Assembly (NCBI GenBank): GCA_012521185.1
Contig: JAAYMV010000030.1
Span: 1-61,683 of the forward strand
Length of the DNA: 61,683 bases
Origin: Bacillota bacterium
GTDB taxonomy: Bacteria > Bacillota > Limnochordia > Darwinibacteriales > DTU012
Direction of reading: 5' to 3'
Shown piece after piece: positions 46,035-55,236 of the stretch. Under the pieces are notes generated by a model. The model was not told the origin of the DNA. It saw only the letters and a list, made by a program, of their open reading frames with translations, and did not search any database. The translations under genes and the position numbers were made by a program. Within the stretch, counting starts at the first letter, position 1. Each line of letters opens with the position of its first letter.

Positions 46035-48182
46035 ATGCTACAATTTTTTCGTGATGGTTTTTTAAAAGATTATATAGTACTGATGTTAGTTACCATTGTT
46101 GTTGGAGCAATTTTCTCCTCAGGGTTAGCCTGGGCGGTGGATTCCCATTTTGGTGATTCAATTAACCAGATGATTGGGGATCAGGGAGAATATGATCTTA
46201 TATTGCACATCCGGGAAGAAGCGAAGGAAGTAGCTTTGCGGGAACTTGAAAGAATAGCTGAAGAACAATTTCCGGGGGCTAAAATAAATGAAACTTTAAC
46301 TGTGGCTGGTCAATCCAATATCTTTTTTGGATTTCCGCCAGCTGCAAAGACAGAAGAGGTTTTTGTTAACTTGCCAGGCATTTTTAATGGGGTGCCAGGG
46401 CTAAATGGTTATACTGTAATTGTTGAGCCTAGCATTTTAATTCGCGGTGTTCATCCAAGTGTCCGTCAACAATTACAAGAACGATTCCAGGAAATAACTG
46501 GAGTGAAATTCTCTTTTAAAGATGGACTAAATATGTTAGTAGTTTTAGATTCGATGGATAATAGTAAAGCAGTATCTGAAGAAATTCAAGCTATTTTAGA
46601 TGAATATCAAATTCTTGAACTTCGCTTTCCTATGGGTTTTCAGGTAGATACAGGTCAGGTAGCAAATGAAGTTATGGATTTGATTAAAGACCAAGTCAAT
46701 CCCGATCAAATGTTGAATGTTTCTTCGGCTGAATATGGTGAAGAATTAGATGCTTTCTTGAAGACTTTAGTGGAGATGCGCAACTTTTTATTAAGTTATG
46801 CTTCTAAAGTAAGGATAAAGGCTAAACCGGGCTTCCATTTAGTTGAAGGAGAACAAATTGTAGTACAAGGTACTGGCGAAGTAGTACCTAGCCAAGATAG
46901 TGAATTTGAAGAAGGTTTAGTAGTTGTGGAAGTAATAAATGTTCAAGGGGATCAAGCAGAAGGAATGATCATCAAAGGCTCAATTTCTGATGCAACAGAA
47001 GTGTTAGAGCAAAAAGGCTATCGCCTTTTAAGTAATGGCACAATTAGTGAATATCTGGCTGATGTGGAATTAGAAAATGAACGTTATTATTTACAATATG
47101 CGGTAGAAGAAAGTCTTCGGTTATTACGAGAATTAGATGAGTTAGCAGTGGAAGCGTCCTTAGCGGTCGAGAATGCTGATGCAATATTAAATAGCTTTCA
47201 AGAGGCATTAATGCAGTTAGAAGTGTTACAAATCCAATTGCACAAATTAAGTGAAGGTTTAACTCAAAATGGAACACAGTCGGCTAGTGAGCAATTAATT
47301 GTTTCTTTATTAGTTAATGGCTTAGTTAAAAACTTAGTTCAAGCTGGAGCAGAAAACTTACCAGATAATTCATTACAATCCTTAGAGGATTTAGATGTGG
47401 AGGCGATGCGCTCTAGTTTAAGTAATATTGCTAGTCAAATTACTAATGTGCAAGATATTGATGTACAAGCAATTATCGATCAGATTAGTTATGTAAGAGA
47501 TAGTTTGCCTTTGCTTGAAGATGAAGATATTGGCAAGTCGATTCGGTTAATTAACACTTATTTGGCAGGACAGGTGATTCCTGGTGAACGCGTTCAAATT
47601 TTAATTCAAAATGGAATAATTGACGACAAACAATTTGAAGCAGAAATTCGTGACAGTCTAGATAATGATTATGTGAACACTTATTTAACTACCGTAGGAA
47701 TGATTAATCCTGATGCTCGCGCTGAATTATTTAAGCTTTTAAAGGAGATTCGGGCGACTATTGCTGGTATGTTAGCAGTGGTATTTGTAATTGCAATACT
47801 AATTCTTGATCAAGCTACAATTTTCAGTACACTTAAATTCTTACGCAGTACTAGGAATGCAGCGAAAAATAAAATCCTTCGTTTAGTCAATCCAGCAATT
47901 ATATTTAGCAGTTTAATCGGTATGATTTTATTAAGTAATATTTATCTATTGGCAAAAGCTGAAATACCATTCGTAACAATTGAAATCGTTGCCATAGCCG
48001 GATTAATAATTGGTGCTTTAATTGGCGGATTATCAGAAAGATTTAGTCCAGTTAATTCCCAGGAAATAATGGCAGGTCAGGCATTGGGCTTAAGTAATGT
48101 TCAAATTATGCGTGAAATAGTGATTCCAGCTAGTAGGCCTGGACTATTAAATCTGCTTAATCGAGCTAAACAACGTTTTTAG
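46035..48182 (+). CDS. Unusual ABC transporter permease with large periplasmic domain
   Basis: The 715-residue product has one N-terminal transmembrane helix (about 13-36), a very large extracytoplasmic region (about 37-575) with alpha/beta parts and predicted coiled coils (350-420, 440-520), and three C-terminal helices (about 578-600, 620-642, 648-668). This is the topology of type VII ABC permeases such as MacB, LolC/E and FtsX. The last 40 residues read EIMAGQALGLSNVQIMREIVIPASRPGL in pattern, the EAA coupling loop of type I importers. No transmembrane helix follows it, and the protein stops 15 residues later. It is followed after 13 bases by an ATPase gene. The substrate is unknown; the lpt context suggests an envelope component. 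Confidence 0.6.
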   Translation: MLQFFRDGFLKDYIVLMLVTIVVGAIFSSGLAWAVDSHFGDSINQMIGDQGEYDLILHIREEAKEVALRELERIAEEQFPGAKINETLTVAGQSNIFFGFPPAAKTEEVFVNLPGIFNGVPGLNGYTVIVEPSILIRGVHPSVRQQLQERFQEITGVKFSFKDGLNMLVVLDSMDNSKAVSEEIQAILDEYQILELRFPMGFQVDTGQVANEVMDLIKDQVNPDQMLNVSSAEYGEELDAFLKTLVEMRNFLLSYASKVRIKAKPGFHLVEGEQIVVQGTGEVVPSQDSEFEEGLVVVEVINVQGDQAEGMIIKGSISDATEVLEQKGYRLLSNGTISEYLADVELENERYYLQYAVEESLRLLRELDELAVEASLAVENADAILNSFQEALMQLEVLQIQLHKLSEGLTQNGTQSASEQLIVSLLVNGLVKNLVQAGAENLPDNSLQSLEDLDVEAMRSSLSNIASQITNVQDIDVQAIIDQISYVRDSLPLLEDEDIGKSIRLINTYLAGQVIPGERVQILIQNGIIDDKQFEAEIRDSLDNDYVNTYLTTVGMINPDARAELFKLLKEIRATIAGMLAVVFVIAILILDQATIFSTLKFLRSTRNAAKNKILRLVNPAIIFSSLIGMILLSNIYLLAKAEIPFVTIEIVAIAGLIIGALIGGLSERFSPVNSQEIMAGQALGLSNVQIMREIVIPASRPGLLNLLNRAKQRF

Positions 48183-48195
48183 GGGGAAGGAACTG

Positions 48196-48924
48196 ATGTT
48201 ACAAATAAGAGATTTATATAAAAGTTATGGGAAACAGGTTGCTCTTAATGGAGTTAACCTTGATGTTAAACGAGGAGAAACGTTGGTGATCATGGGGCCG
48301 AGTGGCTGTGGCAAGTCGACTACAATTAGGTGTATTAATCGCTTGACTGAACCAGATCAAGGTTCAATTGTTGTAGATGGTAAGGCTGTTTTGGAGTTAC
48401 AAGGAGAAGCATTGCGAGCCTATCGGCGTAATGTAGGCTTTGTTTTTCAGCAATTTAATCTGATTAATCGGCTAACTGTCTTTGATAATGTGATTTTTCA
48501 TTTGGTTTTAGCTGGAGTTGAGCGAGACTTGGCCGAAGAAAGGGCGGAACAAGCCCTCCGCAAGGTGGGGATGCTAAAGCATCGTCATAAAAAGCCAACA
48601 AACTTAAGTGGTGGTGAGCAACAGCGAGTTGGCATTGCCAGGGCCTTAGCATCTAATCCTGATTTAATGCTTTGGGATGAGCCAACAGCCTCTCTAGATC
48701 CGATTTTGGTTGGGGAAGTATTAGAGGTAATGGAAGAATTGGTTAGGACCACGCAAACAACGATGGTTATAGTAACCCATGAGGTTTCTTTTGCTTTAAA
48801 AGTTGCTGATCGGATCGTGTTAATGGATCAGGGACAAATAGTAGAGGCAGGTTCGCCGCAAGCAGTATTTAATGCGCCTAAATCTGAAATTGGGAGAAAG
48901 TATCAAAAGCTAATAGCAGGCTAA
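48196..48924 (+). CDS. ABC transporter ATP-binding protein, GlnQ-like
   Basis: A 242-residue ABC ATPase: Walker A GPSGCGKST near residue 35, Q-loop FVFQQFNLINRLTVFDNV, signature LSGGEQQRVGIARAL, Walker B LMLWDEPTASLDP and H-loop VTHE. The FNL-type Q-loop and the DEPTASLDP form are those of polar amino acid (GlnQ/HisP) importers rather than LolD/MacB (DEPTGNLD). No periplasmic binding protein gene is nearby, so the partner must be the odd permease upstream. AGGGGGAAGG precedes the ATG. Confidence 0.85.
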   Translation: MLQIRDLYKSYGKQVALNGVNLDVKRGETLVIMGPSGCGKSTTIRCINRLTEPDQGSIVVDGKAVLELQGEALRAYRRNVGFVFQQFNLINRLTVFDNVIFHLVLAGVERDLAEERAEQALRKVGMLKHRHKKPTNLSGGEQQRVGIARALASNPDLMLWDEPTASLDPILVGEVLEVMEELVRTTQTTMVIVTHEVSFALKVADRIVLMDQGQIVEAGSPQAVFNAPKSEIGRKYQKLIAG

Positions 48925-48994
48925 AGTCAAGATTTTCCACAATTTGCTTTAAGCAGGAAAACTAGAATTTATGCCGAAACTGTAAACTAACCTG

Positions 48995-49021
48995 AATAAG
49001 CCGAGATCATCTCGGCTTATT
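48995..49021. terminator. Hairpin terminator between ABC and fabZ genes
   Basis: AATAAGCCGAGAT (48995-49007) and ATCTCGGCTTATT (49009-49021) are perfect complements. The plus-strand T-run is short, so the structure may be leaky or bidirectional. Confidence 0.65.
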
Positions 49022-49049
49022 TGATAAAGAGGATTAAGAAGGTGATGAA

Positions 49050-49523
49050 ATGTTAGATATAAATCAAATAATGGAACGTTTACCTCATCGGTATCCTTTT
49101 TTATTGGTGGATCGGGTTTTGGAGTTGGAAAGAGGAAAAAGAGCTGTTGTAGTTAAAAATGTAACTATTAACGAACCTTTTTTTCAAGGTCATTATCCGA
49201 ATTTGCCGGTGATGCCTGGAGTTTTAATTATTGAAGCTATGGCACAAGCAGGAGGCTTAGCTGCCGCTGTGGATAGTGATGCTGATATGGTTCCTTTATT
49301 TGCAGCTATTGATAAAGCTCGCTTTCGTCGGGTTGTTCGACCAGGCGATCAATTAATAATTACTATTGAAGTACTCAGAGCACGCGGTTCATATATTAAA
49401 GTAAAAGCTACAGCAGAAGTAGATAAAGAGTTAGCTGCTGAAGGTGAGTTAACATTTGTGCTTACGGAGAAGGGAGTTTCTAATAGCAATGGCACATCCA
49501 AAAGTGATGATAATCGGAAGTGA
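49050..49523 (+). CDS. fabZ: 3-hydroxyacyl-[ACP] dehydratase FabZ
   Basis: FabZ (157 aa) dehydrates 3-hydroxyacyl-ACP in fatty acid elongation. The N-terminus IMERLPHRYPFLLVDRV and catalytic His48 (QGHYPNLPVMPG) and Glu62 (IIEAMAQ) are canonical. In Gram-negatives fabZ lies in lpxD-fabZ-lpxA-lpxB because both pathways share 3-hydroxyacyl-ACP. Here the lpxB-like gene overlaps its 3' end by 35 bases and lpxA is not between them. AAGGTGATG precedes the start. Confidence 0.94.
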   Translation: MLDINQIMERLPHRYPFLLVDRVLELERGKRAVVVKNVTINEPFFQGHYPNLPVMPGVLIIEAMAQAGGLAAAVDSDADMVPLFAAIDKARFRRVVRPGDQLIITIEVLRARGSYIKVKATAEVDKELAAEGELTFVLTEKGVSNSNGTSKSDDNRK

Positions 49524-50625
49524 CAGTGCTAGTGATCTTTACGGTAGTGAATTAGCTAAGCGACTAATTCAAAAAGCGGAAGATATTAGCTTATTTGGTG
49601 TTGGCGGGGGATTGATGCAAGGGTCTGGTGTCGAACTGCTTTATGACATATCAGGCTTAAACAGTATTGGAGCTTGTGATTCAACAAAAGGCAACCATAT
49701 TATTAAACGGTTAGTTAAAAGATTGATTGAAACAATGGATATGGAGCAACCTGATTTAGTTATCCAGATTGGCCTACCAGTTTTTAATTTGCGAATTACT
49801 GAATTTGCTAAGTCCAAAGGTATTCCAGTTTTTTATTATAACACTCCAATAAATTGGTGTTGTAACGAAGTTAAGATTAATAGGCTGGCTAAAACCGTAG
49901 ATCAGGTAATCGGTGTATCTCGCTATGAGGTAAATGTTTGTAATGAGAACCAGATTACTGCCGATTTTATCGGCCATCCCTTAGTGGATATAGCACAGAC
50001 TAATAAATCTCGTGAAGAATTACTTGATGAATATCAGCTAGATGGTTCTCGCCCGACAGTGGTGTTTTTACCTGGTACTAGGCAGATTGATGTGAAAGTT
50101 TTATTTCCAACCATGTTAAAAACTATAAAAAAAATCCAGAATGAATTGCCGGCAGTTCAGATAATTGTAGGCATAGCTCCGAATACTATTAGCCAGCAAT
50201 GGATTGATACTTTGATTGAGCAATTTGAAGTAGAAAGATTTACTATTACAGCAGATACCCATGGTATCTTACATGTTTGCGATTTAGCAGTGGTTAACAG
50301 CGGTTTTGAAAGTATTGAAGCCTCATTGGCGAATGTTCCGACTATTGCTGTTCAAAAATTCACTAATTCCAATTTATTTGGTCAGAGGATTAATCGAACG
50401 GAATATTTTTCAATGATTAATTTTTTAATGCAAGATGAAGTGGTATTGGAATTGGTAGATAATGACTTTTCTGAAGCGAAGATTTTTGAAGCGGTAGGAT
50501 TTTTGTTAGAAAATAAGCAGGAAAGAGCAAATATTTTAGCTGGGTATTCTGGTTTAACAGAAGAATTAGGTTCGCCAGGTACGATTGATAAAGCTGCTGA
50601 GTTGATTTTTGCTAAGTTGGATTAG
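49489..50625 (+). CDS. Divergent lipid-A-disaccharide synthase-like glycosyltransferase (LpxB-like)
   Basis: A 378-residue GT19/GT-B type protein: [15 protein letters not shown] at the N-terminus where LpxB has AGEx[28 protein letters not shown] where LpxB has (I)DAPDFN, the HPLVD and PGTRQ motifs of the C-terminal nucleotide-sugar domain, and [10 protein letters not shown] where LpxB has SGTATLE. The overall frame is LpxB, but several near-invariant acidic residues (Glu of AGExSGD, both Asp of DAPDFN) are replaced, so substrate or chemistry may differ. ATG 49489 lies 12 bases after AAGGGAG, inside fabZ. Confidence 0.7.
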   Translation: MAHPKVMIIGSDSASDLYGSELAKRLIQKAEDISLFGVGGGLMQGSGVELLYDISGLNSIGACDSTKGNHIIKRLVKRLIETMDMEQPDLVIQIGLPVFNLRITEFAKSKGIPVFYYNTPINWCCNEVKINRLAKTVDQVIGVSRYEVNVCNENQITADFIGHPLVDIAQTNKSREELLDEYQLDGSRPTVVFLPGTRQIDVKVLFPTMLKTIKKIQNELPAVQIIVGIAPNTISQQWIDTLIEQFEVERFTITADTHGILHVCDLAVVNSGFESIEASLANVPTIAVQKFTNSNLFGQRINRTEYFSMINFLMQDEVVLELVDNDFSEAKIFEAVGFLLENKQERANILAGYSGLTEELGSPGTIDKAAELIFAKLD

Positions 50626-50635
50626 GAGAGTACTT

Positions 50636-51355
50636 ATGAGCATAATCGCTGAAAATCTAGTCAAGTATTATTCCAAACGTTGTGTAGTTAATGGAGTTAG
50701 TTTAGAAGTAAAACGGGGAGAAATTGTTGGATTATTAGGACCGAATGGTGCTGGAAAAACGACAACTTTTTCAATGATTGTCGGCTTGGAGAAAGCTAAT
50801 TCTGGTGAAATTTACTTAGATGAACATAGGATTACCGATTTACCAATGTACACTCGCGGTTTGCTGGGCATTGCTTATTTACCACAAGAACCATCAGTTT
50901 TTCGTAAATTAACTGTGGAGCAAAATATTTTAGCAATTTTAGAGTTACGTGATTTATCGGTAGCTGAGCGAAAGGCTAGATTAAATCAACTCCTAGCAGA
51001 ATTTCATTTAGAACATGTTAGCAAACAAAAAGGCAGTCAATTATCTGGTGGCGAACGACGTCGAACAGAGATTGCTAGGGCTTTAGGCAGTAATCCGTCT
51101 TTTTTATTGTTGGACGAGCCTTTTGCTGGAGTAGATCCGATTGCAGTAGCAGAAATTCAACAGATAATTTCTTTGTTAAGGCAGAAGAATTTAGGGATTT
51201 TAATTACCGACCACAATGTTAGAGAGACATTGCGAATTACTGATCGAGCCTATATTTTACGACAAGGAGAAATATTGGTTTCTGGAACTGCTGAAGAGGT
51301 TGCTGATAATAGTTTGGCTCGTAAGTACTATTTGGGTGAAGAGTTTCAGTTATAG
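50636..51355 (+). CDS. lptB: LPS export ABC transporter ATPase LptB
   Basis: LptB (239 aa) powers extraction of glycolipid by Lpt[19 protein letters not shown] (Walker A), [20 protein letters not shown] (the LptB-type Q-loop), [15 protein letters not shown] (signature; R-R-R-x-E is typical of LptB), [19 protein letters not shown] and [10 protein letters not shown] are diagnostic. ATG 50636 follows AGGAGAG. It sits 8 kb from lptF/G-D-C-A in the same orientation, after the lpxB-like gene. Confidence 0.94.
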   Translation: MSIIAENLVKYYSKRCVVNGVSLEVKRGEIVGLLGPNGAGKTTTFSMIVGLEKANSGEIYLDEHRITDLPMYTRGLLGIAYLPQEPSVFRKLTVEQNILAILELRDLSVAERKARLNQLLAEFHLEHVSKQKGSQLSGGERRRTEIARALGSNPSFLLLDEPFAGVDPIAVAEIQQIISLLRQKNLGILITDHNVRETLRITDRAYILRQGEILVSGTAEEVADNSLARKYYLGEEFQL

Positions 51356-51390
51356 GATTAAATTGTTTTCCGAAGGGGGTGGCCAGCTAT

Positions 51391-52590
51391 ATGTATGGAT
51401 TCACACTAATTTTAACACTAGCAATTGTCGGAGGAGTTATTGCATTCCTTGGGGATAAAATAGGAATGAAAGTAGGGCGGAAGCGGCTTACTCTTTTTGG
51501 ATTGCGTCCTAAATATACTGGTATCATTATAACAATTTTTACAGGGATCTTTATTGCTGTATCTTCAATTGCTGTGTTAACGATTGTATCTAATGATGTG
51601 CGCACAGCTTTATTCAGGATGAAAACAATTCAAGAAGAATTACTTACTAGTCAACGGGAATTAGAAGAAACTCTAGTATTAATGAGTAACATGGAAAAAA
51701 GTTTGCAAGAGATGGTTCAAGGCCGTGATCAAGCTGAACGAGAGCTTTTCGAAGCTCAATTAGCATTAAAACAAGTCACTAGTCAATATAATATTCTATT
51801 GGAGGATTTAGAAGCAGCAAAAAAAGCAGTTGCTAAGGAACGAGAACAAGTTGATATATTTCGCGAAGCTAGTGAATTGTTGCAAGAACGAGTTCGAGAG
51901 TTAGAAATTCGACGAACAAATTTACAAGAACAGCTAAATCAATTGTTTGATGAGTTTATTAGTTTTGAGCGAAGAGTACGCTTTAGCGAGCTGGCCTTTA
52001 AAGCTGATGAAATCATCTTTGCTCAAACTGTAGAGGGTGGAGCCTCGTTAGAAGAAACTAGTCGTAAAGTTGTAGAGTTCTTAAATCGAGCAGATAAAGT
52101 AGCATTACAGCGGGGAGCGCGTACAGAACCAGATTCAGGCTCGGCAATTAAGTTGCATCAACACACATTTGACCTAGTAGCCCATTCCTTACAACGCAAA
52201 GAAGGTCTATTTGTGTTGCGTGCAGTTTCTGAGACTAATACCGTTGTCGGTGAGCCGGTTATTGCTTATTTAGAATTAATACCCAATCAGTTAATTTACT
52301 TGCAAGGCAGTGTGATCGCCGAGCGAGATATTGATTTAAGTATTACCCAAGATATTTCTCATGATTTATATTATTTATTAAATACGGTTAGTGAGATAGT
52401 TGTCCAAAAGGGTATGATTACTATTGATGGAGCAGCAGTGGAGGTTTCTAGCACAGAATTTTTCTCTACGATGGATGCTGTGAAAGATTATTCTGGAATC
52501 ATAACTGTTCAGGCCAAAGCCGCTCATGACGTTTGGACCGCAGAAGGTCCTTTGGAAATAGTTTTAGATATTATTCAGAAGGATAAGTAA
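51391..52590 (+). CDS. DUF3084 envelope protein with coiled coil
   Basis: A 399-residue DUF3084 protein: two N-terminal transmembrane segments (about 3-22 and 48-72) framing GDKIGMKVGRKRLTLFGLRPKYT, the family signature. A long coiled coil follows (about 85-200), then a soluble C-terminal domain with AYLELIPNQLIY. The family occurs in cyanobacteria and diderm Firmicutes and is of unknown function; restriction to outer-membrane lineages suggests a role across the periplasm. ATG 51391 lies nine bases after GAAGGGGGTGG. Confidence 0.82.
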   Translation: MYGFTLILTLAIVGGVIAFLGDKIGMKVGRKRLTLFGLRPKYTGIIITIFTGIFIAVSSIAVLTIVSNDVRTALFRMKTIQEELLTSQRELEETLVLMSNMEKSLQEMVQGRDQAERELFEAQLALKQVTSQYNILLEDLEAAKKAVAKEREQVDIFREASELLQERVRELEIRRTNLQEQLNQLFDEFISFERRVRFSELAFKADEIIFAQTVEGGASLEETSRKVVEFLNRADKVALQRGARTEPDSGSAIKLHQHTFDLVAHSLQRKEGLFVLRAVSETNTVVGEPVIAYLELIPNQLIYLQGSVIAERDIDLSITQDISHDLYYLLNTVSEIVVQKGMITIDGAAVEVSSTEFFSTMDAVKDYSGIITVQAKAAHDVWTAEGPLEIVLDIIQKDK

Positions 52591-52913
52591 TTATCAAAAG
52601 CGAATTATAAAAAATGGTTATATTGGAAAAAATATATATGCGCACCCCCTGAAATTTTTGTCCATTAGAGAAGGATTTTAATAGCAAACATAGAAGATAA
52701 TGATAAGTCATCAATACTGCTTTGAATGTTTAGTGTCTCTAAATTTTAAAGATGGGAGGTAACAAAATTTAAATACTAGAGATACACCATAAAACATATT
52801 GAGGATTTATGCGGTGAGGAAACATGGATACTCACTGACAGTTTAACCTCTACTTAAAACAGATTGATTTTATTAGGTAAGATAACATTATAAAAATGGG
52901 AGGTACTTATTGA
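52591..52913 (+). other. Long leader region of the ompM-type gene
   Basis: A 323-base gap before a probably abundant surface protein gene. It contains TTGAAT followed by TTTAAA after 17 bases (52723-52751), a possible promoter. Shine-Dalgarno-like GATGGGAGGTA is seen twice, at 52752-52762 (orphan) and as AATGGGAGGTA next to the real start. A predicted fold pairs GTGAG/CTCAC (52814-52818 with 52831-52835) inside GAGG/CCTC. A 10-codon GTG frame (52814-52846) precedes the gene. A weak TTGATT/TTATAA pair near 52864-52893 is too close to the start to be the promoter. Confidence 0.45.
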
Positions 52914-55130
52914 ATGAAAACTAAGAGAATTGCTTTAGTATTAACACTGGTACTCGTTTTAAGCATGGCTACTACAGCATTTGCAGCCAACAATCCTTTC
53001 TCGGATTTACCTGCAGACCATTGGGCTTATGACTCAATCGTTCAACTTGCTGCAGTAGGTCTAATTGAAGGTTATCCTGATGGTACTTTTGGTGGCTCTC
53101 GTATGCTAACAAGATACGAAGCTGCTATGGTTTTTGCTCGTGCTTTAGAGCGTTTAGAAAATATCATTGAAGCTGGACTTGCCGAAGCCGGCGATGATTC
53201 TTTTGAAGAACTTGCTCTCAATGAACGTTTAAGAAAAGCTGAAAGACGCTTAGCTACATTAAGTAACGCAGAAGGTGATTTCGCAACTTTATATGGTCAA
53301 GTAAGCGCTCTAAATGATAAAGTTGGCGAAATGAATTCTACTGTAACTAAACTTGATGGCACTGTTGGTTTATTAAACCCAGTTGTTATCAATTTAAATA
53401 GTGAAGTTAAAGGTTTATCTAGCGATGTTCAAACTCTATATGGTTTAGCTGGCGATATCGAAGCTGACGTCGCTGAACTTGAAAAAGAATTAGATGCAAA
53501 GATTATTGATTTAGCAAATATTACCGAAGCTGAAATGACTAATCTAAAAGCATTAGTTGTTAATTATCAAGGCGAAGCAGCAGAACTTGAGAACAAGTTC
53601 AAGGCTGAACTTGTTAATGTTGCTGACATCGTATTCAAGTTAAACAATGAGTTCGCTCGTGAACTTGCTTTATTAGAAAAACGTGTTGGTGCTCTTGAAG
53701 AACAAACAGCTGCTTTAGACAAGCGGGTGGACAGCGTTGATAAAGTTCAATTCAATGGAGTTGTAAAATCCAATTACTCTAACCTTCAAGTATTTAAAGG
53801 CGAAGGTGACAATGAGACAAAAATTGATGGTCCTGTAAAAGGAATCCTTGGATATAAAGATGACACTTATGAAACTAAATTAGGTAACTTCAGCTCCGAA
53901 ATGCAATTAACTATTGCAACTAAAGTTAGCGACAATCTAAAAGTTAACTTATTCGGTAGCGTTAAAGGTGCTAGACCTAACGAATGGACTGAATTAGATA
54001 AGTATACTGTTGAAGTTCTAAGCGATTCTCCTATTAGCCGCTTAGTTCTAGGTACAGTATCTGACAAAGATGTTAAAAACCGTTTTGGTACAACTATCTT
54101 AAATATCCAACCAGCTAATGGTGTTTTAGCTGATGCTAAGGTTGGACCAGTTGATGTTAACTTCGTTTCTGGCGTTAAAAGTAGCGATGGTTTAGTAGCT
54201 GCAATTGCTAACTATGAATTTATGCCAGAATTAGGCTTAAAACTAGCAGCTAGCCAATTATTAGATAAAAACTTAGAAACAACCGATCCAGCTCAAGTAG
54301 GAATCTTAGTTGGTGCTTACGGTAATGTTGCTGGTGTAAACTACGCTGCTAATTTTGCCTTAGATCGTTATCACAAAGATGCTGACAAGAATACTTTCGT
54401 TGATGTAAAAGTTGACACTGAAATTGGTGTATTAGGCTTAAATGTTGAGTACGCTTTAGCTGGCGAAAACTTTGCAACTGGTAAATTAGCTAGTAAAGGT
54501 TTTGTTAAAGCTAACGACGCTACAAGCCGTTTAAAACTTGGCGCGAAAGCTGATATCTTTGGCTTGAACGTGGGCGTTGAAAACTATCAAGAACAAGGCA
54601 ACGATAAATTAATTGATGGTATTAAGTTAGAGGCAGATACAAAAGTTGATCTAGGTATTCCAGTAGCTGTTTCCGGTAGATTTGTAATGATGAATGAAAC
54701 TGCAAAGCTAAAAGGTGCTGGTAACTCCATTACAGCTAAAGTTGGCCTTGATAAAATTGATGTAGCAGATGTAAAACTTGGCGTAAATTATACTTTCGCT
54801 AAGAACTATATCGATGGTGACTGGTATAACCCAAGCAAATGGTTGAAGAAAGATGTTCACATCATTGCTGCTAACGCTGGTTATGATCTAAACTGGGGTG
54901 GCGCTGATGTAGCATTAGGTTATGACTTCGGTTATACAATTCCATTTGGTGACACAGCAACTGAGTATGGCAACCAAATGAGCCATGCTGTAAAAGCTGA
55001 ATACAAGTTTGCTAAAGACTTGAAGTTCAACGTCAACGGTAAACAAGTAACTTGGGAACAAAATGATAATGATAATGATACACCATATAAAGTTAACGAA
55101 ATCAAAGCTGGTTTCGAATACAAATTCTAA
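52914..55130 (+). CDS. ompM: S-layer homology domain porin, OmpM-like
   Basis: A 738-residue outer-membrane protein. The signal peptide covers 1-24 (TTAFA/ANN). One SLH domain (about 26-85: FSDLPADHWAYDSIVQLAAVGLI, GYPDGTFGG, LTRYEAAMVFARAL) binds the cell-wall polymer. A coiled-coil spacer (about 95-275, repeated KLDGTVG, VKGLSSDVQTL) crosses the periplasm, and a beta-barrel (about 285-738) ends in FEYKF. This is the OmpM architecture of Negativicutes, where it links outer membrane and peptidoglycan and acts as a porin. Codon use and the strong GGGAGG site suggest high expression. Confidence 0.92.
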   Translation: MKTKRIALVLTLVLVLSMATTAFAANNPFSDLPADHWAYDSIVQLAAVGLIEGYPDGTFGGSRMLTRYEAAMVFARALERLENIIEAGLAEAGDDSFEELALNERLRKAERRLATLSNAEGDFATLYGQVSALNDKVGEMNSTVTKLDGTVGLLNPVVINLNSEVKGLSSDVQTLYGLAGDIEADVAELEKELDAKIIDLANITEAEMTNLKALVVNYQGEAAELENKFKAELVNVADIVFKLNNEFARELALLEKRVGALEEQTAALDKRVDSVDKVQFNGVVKSNYSNLQVFKGEGDNETKIDGPVKGILGYKDDTYETKLGNFSSEMQLTIATKVSDNLKVNLFGSVKGARPNEWTELDKYTVEVLSDSPISRLVLGTVSDKDVKNRFGTTILNIQPANGVLADAKVGPVDVNFVSGVKSSDGLVAAIANYEFMPELGLKLAASQLLDKNLETTDPAQVGILVGAYGNVAGVNYAANFALDRYHKDADKNTFVDVKVDTEIGVLGLNVEYALAGENFATGKLASKGFVKANDATSRLKLGAKADIFGLNVGVENYQEQGNDKLIDGIKLEADTKVDLGIPVAVSGRFVMMNETAKLKGAGNSITAKVGLDKIDVADVKLGVNYTFAKNYIDGDWYNPSKWLKKDVHIIAANAGYDLNWGGADVALGYDFGYTIPFGDTATEYGNQMSHAVKAEYKFAKDLKFNVNGKQVTWEQNDNDNDTPYKVNEIKAGFEYKF

Positions 55131-55149
55131 TAAGAATAATAAGTTAGCA

Positions 55150-55186
55150 AAGAAGCTCGCATAATTTTAGCGAGCTTCTTTTTTTT
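55150..55186 (+). terminator. ompM terminator
   Basis: AAGAAGCTCGC (55150-55160) pairs perfectly with GCGAGCTTCTT (55170-55180) and is followed by a run of eight or more T residues; one of the strongest terminators in the window. Confidence 0.92.
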
Positions 55187-55236
55187 GACCATCATAAACA
55201 GTTGGCTGATACGAAAACTGTAAAGGGGTATATTTT

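Noticed and set aside
48995-49021. Boundary of a mobile element at the long perfect palindrome
   Set aside because: No transposase, target-site duplication or second copy of the palindrome was seen; it behaves as a terminator hairpin.
52864-52893. TTGATT/TTATAA promoter immediately before ompM
   Set aside because: The start site would fall inside the Shine-Dalgarno, so a usable leader would not exist; an upstream promoter is more likely.
53200-53760. Phage tail-fibre or adhesin from the coiled-coil segment
   Set aside because: The segment is framed by an SLH domain and a Phe-terminated barrel in one frame, which is the OmpM layout.
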